From assembly GCA_964036045.1 (NCBI GenBank), contig OZ038378.1, forward strand, positions 183,856,944 to 183,920,943: 64,000 nt of DNA, given 5' to 3'. The notes beneath the pieces are model-generated. The model was not told where the DNA came from, searched no databases, and saw nothing but the letters and a program-made list of their open reading frames with translations. Source of the stretch: Eutreptiella sp. 'Long Island Sound 2002'. Its lineage: Eukaryota > Euglenozoa > Euglenophyceae > Eutreptiales > Eutreptiaceae. The position numbers and the translations under genes were made by a program. Position 1 is the stretch's first letter; every line of letters begins with the position of its first letter. Of the stretch, positions 55,949 to 64,000 are shown piece after piece.

Positions 55949-55983
<35 letters not shown>

Positions 55984-56030
55984 CGTGTGTCTGTGTGTGT
56001 GTGTGTGCGCGCGCGCGCGTGTGTGTGTGT
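55949..56030. repeat. (GT)n microsatellite with (GC)n interruption
   Basis: Alternating GT over about 80 bp with an internal GCGCGCGCGC block near 56007-56019. This is purine-pyrimidine alternating sequence that can adopt Z-DNA. Confidence 0.95.
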
Positions 56031-57475
56031 GTCGCTGGCTGACGGATGCAAGTCACATCTGCGATTCGGAGCAGTGCAAAAGTGTTTATCGGCTGGCTTC
56101 CAGTCGCGTTTTGGCAGAGCATATGGGGCTTCCTTCGCTACCCACTGCCTGGCCAATGATATCACACAAATTCGAGCCAGAAAAAGGAGAGAGAGGGCGA
56201 CAAAGCCAGCGGACCACTAGAAGCGCAGACGAAACGGCCGATGCGCACAAGTGCAGCATCAACGGAAATAAATTGCGAAGCATGTGTGTCTGTAGGCCAA
56301 CAGGTGTACGCAGGTGCATGCAGTTGAATGCATGTGCAAGGGTTTGGGTTTGGCTGGGGGCTCTTGCGTGCAAACTAGAGTTGCTATGACGGTCAAACAG
56401 GGTGGTGCACTGAGGGGGCGAAAAGACCCACAACAGAAAAATTACAGATGGCAAAATCCTAGCGGGACTGAAATCTGACTAGTTTCCATCCCCCCCCCCC
56501 CTGTTTCGGGGAGGCCAGAAGGCAGCACCAGTGCCCCTCTTACCACACCCTCCTTGACCAGAAACTGTTTACCTCCGTACTGGGGTTGTACTGGTGTGAG
56601 GTGGGTGTTTCATCGGTATCATAAAGCTGTTCAATGGTGTGGGTATGGGTTCGTATGGATGAACAAGGTCCCTACTCTCTCCACACGCGCTGGAGAGGGG
56701 CAGTATACAGGACAAAGAAGGAGCGCAGACAAACGGTGTGGATGGTGTCAAGTGTGCTGTATCCATGCTCTGCAGAACCACACAACTGCACTGCTTAGGG
56801 TCACCTGCTTCGTTCCCGGCATGAAATCAACACGTCCTTTTGACGACATTGAGAAAAAAAAGGGGGGGCGGGGGCGGGGGATTCCTACGGTTTGCACTGA
56901 TGTTGCTGCTCTGCAAATATCCATTTGCTACCCAGCCACTGCCATCCGTGGACTGCCAACCACCGTTGGGCGACCGTCAAACACCGTCGGATGCCAGTCT
57001 CCGTCGAATACTCCTCCCGGCATTCCAAATCATGTTCCCCTCTGGAATACACAGACATACCGACCCATGTGCACGTGTAGAGCAAACCACACGAAACAAA
57101 GCATTGACCCCAAACGCAACCCGTTTGGCAACACTAATCTCCTTGGCCCCAACTTTTGTCAGGCAGTTGGGGGCAAATGGTGCCAGGGGCCGCGTTGTGG
57201 GGGAACTGTCCCAAAGAGTAAAACAAACCAAAACTCCGGCCCCCTTGGCAACGCCATGACCGACAAAACCACCGTCGGTCCGCATTGGCGCACCAACAAC
57301 CCTCAAATGGCTGGTTCCTTACCGACTGTTGTTCGGTTCGCCCCCGACCGCATTGCGAGGCCGTCCTTCAAGACGGGTCTCGGCAACAACAAAAGATGAA
57401 AGACAATGGACGTGGGTCCTTGAGGATGGCTCTGCACTGCGCAGATTGCGCGCGCTACACCACCTCGCATCGCGG

Positions 57476-57503
57476 TGTGTGTGTGTGTGTGTGTATGTGT
57501 GTG
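57476..57503. repeat. (GT)n microsatellite
   Basis: A short run of GTGTGT with one TATG interruption. Confidence 0.9.
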
Positions 57504-58112
57504 CACTGCACCGACAGCTCCCCTTCTAGTGCCCCGGGAGGAGGGAGAGGGAGGGCATTCACTGCCGGGATGAAAAATCAGCAGAATTCGGCTGGAGTAC
57601 CTTATTCCCAAGGAGCAATCGCCATACATATATATTTTGGGCGTGCCACTACCCCTTTCCCAGCAGCTTGATGCGGAATGTGCTTGATAGCGGGAAACCG
57701 CTCGGTGCTGGGGATGGTATTGGAGGTATGCAGCGCCAACGTGGAGAGATTGGTGCAGATGTGCGTGTGTGTGTCTGCGCGCGCTGGCGCTCGGAGGTGC
57801 CACTGGGGTGAGGAGGGGGTTGCTGTCATGCTTCAACGGAGCAACAAGGGGCGGTGGTGGGTGCAGAAGCCCCGCCGCAAAAATGTCCAGAAAGTCAGAG
57901 ACATCCAGAACATCAGAGTACCCAGGCTCATCCGGCTCCGTCCTGAGAGGAACCCACCGACCCACACACCCACCCCCTCCCACCCCTTCCACAACGACAC
58001 AGAACCCTCGGGCCTTTTCCAGGGCCTGACAGCCCGGTCACGTCGTGCGTGTGCATGCGCGTGCACATGCAAGCGCGTGCACGTGCGTGTGCGTGTCTGG
58101 ATGCTGGGGTCC

Positions 58113-58342
58113 TCAGCAGCAGCCACACATCGTGTCCAAGGGTCCGCTGCCGTCCGGCTTCACACGGATCAGCAGGCGCAGACGGGGCATGGTCCGGAGC
58201 TGTGCCATGAGGGGGTGCCACTTGTGGAACACGGCGTCGGACTCAACGAAAGGCATGCGGTTGTCATCGACCATCATGTGCAATTGATACTCCGGATGGA
58301 TCGAGTGGAAAGACATCATGTAAACTTGCGATGAGGTTTTGC
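58113..58342 (-). CDS. Unknown 144-aa protein, last exon with C-terminal double Cys
   Basis: 230 nt after a strong pyrimidine-rich acceptor (CTCCTGCACCCCAG at 58343-58356), ending at a TGA at 58113-58115. It encodes YMMSFHSIHPEYQLHMMVDD, then NRMPFVESDAVFHKWHPLM and LRTMPRLRLLIRVKPDG, ending MCGCC. The splice phase matches the exon at 62053 (one base plus two giving Gly). A terminal Cys-Cys is the pattern geranylgeranylated in Rab-type GTPases, but this protein shows no GTPase motif, so lipidation is only a possibility. I recognise no family. Alternatively the exon could be spliced earlier, at a GTGTGA or GTGTGG, into further exons. Confidence 0.55.
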
Positions 58343-61300
58343 CTGGGGTGCAGGAGTGGCGTGAGGTGAGGTGAGATCCTAGGAGTTCTCCAGGTTCAGC
58401 AACCATTAATACTGTTACGAGGGCCGTGGGTTTTAACTGGTGGATGCCCAGCTGTTGGACTCATGTCATGCCAGATCAGTTCGCGGGTTCGCCCAGGCCC
58501 TAAGTTCAGTGTCCACTGCATGACAGCTGTGCTATGCGACCTCTCTGGTTGAAATGGCGCCGGCGGGTGTATATATGCGCATTTATATTCATAATGGCAT
58601 GCAAAGCAATTACATGGGGTCCCCCCATTACCGGGCGGGGACATGCAAACATAGCTTCAGGTGACAGGACCGATGTACTTCAAACACTGAAAATCCATAT
58701 CCCACATCCCCATGACTGCATGTGCGCTCATGTCATCAGGCCAACTCCACTTGCTGTATGATGTACCCTCCCAATGCAAGTGCCTCTCTAACCATGCCGC
58801 CATTTTATGGGCTATGTTGTCCATGTCGCTTGTAGTGGACATGAAATTGAGTACACAGGCTTGATTGTGGCCTACACGTCATGTGGGCTGGTTGCATGCG
58901 CCCTGTGCATGCCCTTGTGCATGGCCTGCACGGCATCCCCCCTCCCGTGCCCTAACAAGATGGCAACCTAGAGCCACGAGGCAAGGCTCATAATCTGATG
59001 CCCAACCAATGGTGAACACTAAACCATTTTCGAGGACATTGGTGAATGTGCAGCCGAAGTAGCTAGCATACTTTTAATGAGGGCTGAGGAATGGCTGGCC
59101 TAACCATGGTGGCCAGTCCGGCCCTGATGCGGATGGCTCAACAAACAACGTTCCTCGTCTTGTCCCACCCCATCCCGCGTTGCAGATGCTCCCACAAAAC
59201 TGCCCTATGCAGCACTGTACGTCTGCATTTATGCACACCATTGGTAATGCCCAAGCTCATTGTAGAACACGGTGCACTTCCTTGATGACCCCTGCCCACT
59301 CCTCCAAAAGCATGCGTGTCCCCCGGTAACACATTATCATGGACTTGGTAGTGGAGTACTGTCCAGCCCCTGGCGCAATATGGATACCCGCTACCGAATC
59401 CTGATTTTCGCGTTGGGTGTTTTGAATTTTCCCTATGCAAAATTTTTGCGACAGCACCCACACAGGGAAAAACTATTTTATTTTTGCGATTTTTCTTGCG
59501 TTTGGCCTCCTTTTGGGCGGATATCATGGTTCATTCATTTTGGTGCCACTGAAAGAGACCTGGGGTACCTTGGACCCTGGGATTGCAGTCCATCCTACAC
59601 AGGCATACAACTGTGTATCAATTGGACTCTGGAATTGTAGTCCATAGCACAGATAAACACCAACAAGCAAGTGTTTCGGATGATTCAAGCCCACCAGTTT
59701 TTCAACGAACTAGTTCCAAATTTGTCCATAGTAGTGCCCATGGTACACGAAATGCCGAAACACCAATGCAATTTGCAACATGGCCCAACCACTTTTTCAC
59801 AAAACTGTGTGGGCGGGCTCGATGGGCATCGTATTTGAAGCATCTAAAAGTGAAGCAATGGAGGCAACGAACAAAAGGGATGCACCATGCAGCACAAGTG
59901 TGTTTAAGTCCGAAGGGGGGGGCGGGACCTTTCTGTGCAATGCGGATGTCATTTTTGCAAAGGGCATACAGCTAAAAATTAATATTTTTCTGTTCTCTCT
60001 TTTTTTGCAGCAAAATACAACATGTGCTAGGAGAGAATCATTTTCGCAAATAATTAGGATTCACATGGAATTGGAAACAATTATGGCATGAAATTCCCAA
60101 AACCGCTAGTGGCCTTGATATATCCCCCACACACTGTGGAGATCACCGGCTCGCACATTGAACAAACCCTACACACTGCCTCCACCCGACACTAGGTGTT
60201 GTCTATCATATTGAAGTCCACAGAATCGATAAGCATGTCATGCAACATTAACTGAAACCCATCATTGTTCGCTCTACTGCCCTATTCAACTTTTTGTGTA
60301 GCTTAAGAACGCTCCATGCTCCATACTGGGTTAGTACTGCGCCAACATTTCTTCTTATAGAATGCACTAGCATTACGCATGTGCTAACCCATGCACACCA
60401 ATTTTGCTATGTTGAATTGCTCTTTGCAATCCAACTCAGCAATGGTGGTTGATCCCAAAGAGTCAAGCCACTGACACCAATGTGCGATGTCTGGGACATG
60501 GAGTACTTGGAATACCAAAGGAATCTCCTGAATGGGGCATCTAAAAAAAAAGCTTTGAAAGCCCTTGTTGCCATGGTCAGAATCTACCTATCTACAATTG
60601 GTTTTGGGGGTTGCGACTATTGGCGTCTATAACCACTCCAGTTGACTTAGGCTGTTGGCCTGAACAATGAGGTACATGTGGCACATGTCCACACATGGAT
60701 TGTTTGTCCATCCTTTGTTTGCTGAGACCTCAAGCCTTAAAGGGGTGACCTATCTTGTGGCATCTCTCGTTTCGATTCAATGTATGCCTCCTGGTGCAGA
60801 CATTTGCTCGTTGTGTCCCAATGCCATGCCCGGCAGAACCCCCTTTTATCAACAATACGGTTGTACATGAATTGTGCCACGTTAGCCACGTAAGCCATGT
60901 CCCATCTCCGGGAAAAGCAATGTGGGATGGGAGGTCGATAGGTCAGGCGTGGCACCTTTTTTTTTACGTGCCGCGCAAACGCCAAATTGCTGCACAATTT
61001 CTCTGGCACACAAGACGTTAATTGGAAGCAGGCCACGAGGTCTCAAAAGTTGTTGTGATGGAGTAAAAACTTGCACTAGCTTGACCACAACGTGCCCCTC
61101 CGCGTGGTGCATAGTGCCTACTTTGTGTAGCTTCCCAACACATGCAGCTAGACAGCCAAGGAAGGCAAGGCACGTCAGTTAAGCATGCTGCTAGCATAAT
61201 TGGTAGGCAAGGTTTGGAATTTGCTTGGTATATACAACCCAATATTGGGGGCCGGGCAACAATAATGCCAAGTATGCTGCTTTGGGGCTGTCCAAGGAAA

Positions 61301-62052
61301 TGGCTATCCATATGCTCGGCCTTACAGCTCGTTTGCATCGTCAAATCTCGGCCCAATGCTGGCCCATTTGTACAAGCAAATCCCGCGGAACCTCGGGGCC
61401 AAGCCGCTAGCCCGGATCGCCGGCGAGATGCCAGACCCTTTGGATGGCTGAACGCCGGCTTGTTTGTACAAGCAAGTCTAGGCCTAGACGCCGGCCTGTT
61501 TGTACAGGCAAATCCTGACGGGACACCGGTCAAATTCTGCTAGCAAGCCACCAATATGCCAAAGGCATTATGCGAGGAGAATGGCATGCCAGCCTAGGCA
61601 TATGGCTGGTCAAAATGGTCCCACGCCCCGTTGGCATGCGCCCAAGGTTCCTCTGTTTTTGCTGCCCACTCCCCTCCGCATTCTGGTCGTCCACCACCTG
61701 CCTAGCTGTGTGTTTCTGGAGGCATGCTGTTTCTTCACAGGGCCCTGGACAGTCACCCACCCCCCCCCCCTCCATTGAAACCCAGGATAGTCCTGGGTTG
61801 GTTTGGAGGATCCCGTCACGGGACCCCTCCCTAAAGCGAAAAACTGAGTACCCAAGAGGGGTCCATGGGTAGAAAAGCCACCAGGGGCCCACAACAATAT
61901 TCACAAATGCTTCTGTGCGGTCCCCCTTCACAAATGCTTTTGTGGTATTTGTAGGGCCGTGGGCTGACACGGCTTTGCAATGCGTTTTGCACCACAACCC
62001 CCCCCCCCCCAAAAAAACACACCGGAGGGAATCAGCAGAGTGCGAACCACAC
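58343..62052 (-). other. Long intron of the 144-aa gene
   Basis: 3.7 kb between a GTGTGG donor (62047-62052) and the CCCCAG acceptor. AT-richer than the left half of the window. I see no exon, RNA or transposon inside. The plus frame 59435-59647 and minus frame 61018-61533 look unstructured. Confidence 0.45.
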
Positions 62053-62191
62053 CTCCAACCAGCTGAATGCTGATGCGATGCTGCTCGATGGGGGGATCGG
62101 TGTCAGATGGGGCTGGCTTCAGCAGCAGCCGGAACTTGAACCTGTCCTCCTCGTGGTCACCCAGGTCATTGACGTAAGAATACGATGCCCC
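62053..62191 (-). CDS. Unknown 144-aa protein, second exon
   Basis: 139 nt bordered by an excellent acceptor (CCCTTTTTAG at 62192-62201) and a GTGTGG donor. It encodes GASYSYVNDLGDHEEDRFKF, then RLLLKPAPSDTDPPIEQHR and ISIQLVG, an acidic segment followed by strand-like stretches. Phases match exons 1 and 3. The plausible composition and two in-phase neighbours support it although no family is recognised. Confidence 0.6.
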
Positions 62192-62259
62192 CTAAAAAGG
62201 GATGGGGAGCCGCTGAGGGAGGGTGTGGGGTGTGGGGATGTGGAGGTCAGGGGTGCTAC

Positions 62260-62325
62260 AGGGGAGGGGGGGGGGTTGCGCGGATAATTCTGCTGCAGCT
62301 TGTTTTGGCGCGACGACGAAGCCAT
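62260..62325 (-). CDS. Unknown 144-aa protein, first exon
   Basis: ATG at 62325 followed by 22 codons (MASSSRQNKLQQNYPRN, then Pro-rich) up to a GTAGCA donor, giving a 68-bp intron whose end is the TTTTTAG acceptor at 62192. The phase is 0 on both sides. Total coding length of the three exons is 435 nt, exactly 145 codons including the stop. Confidence 0.5.
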
Positions 62326-63780
62326 GACAAACAAGGGAGTGCTTGATTGGTTGCCACACGATTGCGACGTTTTTGCGAAGACTGGTGTTCTGTACATATG
62401 TCAAATTCCACTTTGCACTCCTCAGTTCCAATCTCTGCCCTTGTGAACAGAACATGCATCGGAACAAGGATGCCAAGGGAACCAGAAATTCCGAAAATCA
62501 GACAAAAAGTGGGCTGCATGTGACAAAAGCGGGTTTTACATGCCCCTCCCAAGTATTCCCAAGACAGGTCCTCTTCTAAGCGTCACCGACACTTCCCGAC
62601 GGGAAAATGGGGCACCTTGCTGCTCCTCAAAAAGCCGCTGAGTTTATGCGCCTGCATAGCTGTGCAGCACCGCATGCCCCTGAAGAAGTGTGACCCCCCA
62701 CCCCACTGCCATTCCTACATTCACATGGGAGTTAGTGTCCCCCGTGTTAGTGTTGTCCGATAATACCCCCTCACCCACTCAGCAATGGCTTGTTGGGGAC
62801 TGACAGCAGAGAAACAAACAGCCGACACAGACACGTCCAGCACCATTGGGTTGTCGTGTGGCTTGGGGCTCGGGCACATCTCCTCCTCATCCTCCTCCTG
62901 TACGTGTATGTGCATTGGTTTGTGTATGTGTGTGTGTGTGTATGTGTATGTGCTTGGAAATGGGGCTTCCATCCACATCCACATCCACATCCGCAAACAT
63001 GATTGTGAAACAAACGAGCGCAGCACAGGCTCTGAATGTCAGACTCCTCGTGAATTGGATTGGACAAGCAGCATGTTCAACGCCACTGAGCGTCTTTCTG
63101 CAGGTAACAGGCGCACAGTGGTCCAGACGGAATCTTAATACGGCCTGAGAAGCGCAACGAACGCCATGCGCCACTTTGGCAGTGCAGGCACATTAGTACC
63201 GACACTCAGCGCAAAGGACCCGTCCAGCCCCGTTCCACCCAGTGATCAACCCTTACGGCTACCCGGACGTCTCTTAGAGTGCATCACGTGACACGAATCA
63301 TGCAACCTTGGGAGTGTCCCAGTCACAGCACAAAAAGCACCGCAACCAACGAGACGCAACACCCTTCCCCTGGCGGCATACTGCGGACCAGGGAGTGCAT
63401 GCACTATGCCACATATGAGTGTGACATTGTCCGATCACACCGTTATCGGTGATGGGTTTTCACTGAGTGCCCCCGTTTCCTGCGCTCCAGCCCCTCTGAG
63501 GACTTGTGCCCCCCCGCACCCCACCCCACCCCCACCCTCCCACACACGATGAGAACCATGAGACAAGAACCAATCAAGAAAAGCGTTTGAAAGAAAACTC
63601 CTCAGGAACCGCAGAGTTGTCCTAGACGTCTTTCGGTCTGATGAAGAGTGTATGGAGACATGTTCAGTGCCGAAAGAAGCAAAAGAACCCTGCCTTCCCC
63701 AGACCTAGAAATTAGCCCATTGAGGAGCCCGTGTTCTACCTATGCCACTGCCTAACAATTAGTGCTGTGCTGTGTGCAAC
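62326..63780. other. Right intergenic region, no gene recognised
   Basis: Upstream of the 144-aa gene and so likely to contain its promoter; no motif stands out. Contains a short (GT)n-like run at 62917-62951 and scattered C homopolymers. Open frames are short and without recognised domains. Confidence 0.4.
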
Positions 63781-63785
63781 CACCC

Positions 63786-63789
<4 letters not shown>

Positions 63790-63872
<83 letters not shown>
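63790..63872. repeat. (AC)n microsatellite, about 41 copies
   Basis: Perfect dinucleotide array of about 82 bp. Confidence 0.98.
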
Positions 63873-63955
63873 CAGGGGACGGAAAGGATCAGGACTTGGT
63901 CACAGCCTGGAGCAGGGCGGCGTTGGTACACCAGGACCGGGTGTACCAATGGGGT

Positions 63956-63957
<2 letters not shown>

Positions 63958-64000
<43 letters not shown>
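63958..64000. repeat. (AC)n microsatellite, cut by the window edge
   Basis: Second perfect AC array, separated from the first by about 85 bp of unique sequence and running off the window end. Confidence 0.98.

Larger units (their letters stand above)
51821..58112. other. Intergenic region with minisatellites, no gene recognised
   Basis: About 6.3 kb between the NPRL3-like gene and the 144-aa gene. Recognisable content is repeats: degenerate Cys/Leu-coding words at 52120-52740 and 53820-54010, GTGCA words at 52840-53450, and (GT)n at 55949-56030 and 57478-57503. Open frames such as minus 55219-55890 and plus 57678-58334 show no domain I recognise. Confidence 0.45.

Noticed and set aside
55868-56165. 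ORFs with Cys-Val or Thr-His repeats
   Set aside because: Translations of the GT/AC microsatellite.
57303-57992. 229-codon minus-strand ORF
   Set aside because: Contains His/Thr runs from the GT microsatellite and lacks any recognisable domain. An EPDEPGYSDVLDVSDFLDIF segment looks protein-like but also overlaps an open plus-strand frame.
48877-62325. A single gene joining the 144-aa exons to the NPRL3-like exons
   Set aside because: The 144-aa model closes with its own stop in phase, and the NPRL3-like protein starts properly at 51820. No splice evidence links them.

Overview
The window is nuclear DNA of a eukaryote, most likely a unicellular alga or protist. There are no bacterial operons. 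The right half holds genes whose coding blocks are separated by GT-AG introns that fit in phase, and the left half is satellite DNA carrying a non-LTR retrotransposon. Tandem helicase-associated (HA) domains without a helicase are typical of stramenopile and haptophyte algae, so such a host is my best guess. Nothing here fixes the species.

Left half (1 to about 35.3 kb): a hierarchical satellite. A 47-bp unit that can fold into a hairpin (about 300 copies) alternates with a 94-bp unit (about 65 copies, exactly twice 47). Blocks of the two are amplified in units of about 2.5 kb, and these sit in a macro-repeat of about 10.3 kb whose copies begin near 2890 and 13201. Each macro-repeat starts with a block of about 600 bp containing a compact multi-hairpin module with a 5S-rRNA-like box. 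The second macro-repeat ends, as the first does, in a GCA-rich spacer and a pentanucleotide ACCAC array. Very long open frames across these arrays are by-products of units that lack stop codons.

Inside the 47-bp array, at about 22944-32419, lies an apparently full-length and intact retrotransposon of about 9.5 kb. It has a structured 5' UTR that can form an H-type pseudoknot, a 997-aa ORF1 (coiled coil and basic Arg/Ser tail), and a 1764-aa ORF2 (AP endonuclease, reverse transcriptase, RNase H, CCHC finger). ORF2 starts 8 nt after the ORF1 stop. The 3' tail is (TCC)n. Repeat units on either side allow the empty site to be reconstructed.

Right half (35.3-64 kb): mostly non-coding DNA of lower GC, with many microsatellites, minisatellites and G/C homopolymers. 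Three spliced minus-strand genes stand out. The first is an HA-domain protein with an AT-hook-like motif (exons at 36816-37992, 41234-41580, 42361-42493). The second is an NPRL3-like GATOR1 subunit, 519 aa (48877-49978, 51363-51820). The third is an unrecognised 144-aa protein ending in a double cysteine (58113-58342, 62053-62191, 62260-62325). Possible first or partial exons lie at 35331-35562 and 756-1283, both minus, and a short unrecognised ORF lies at 34512-34883, plus. I recognised no tRNA, complete rRNA gene, CRISPR array or prokaryotic element.
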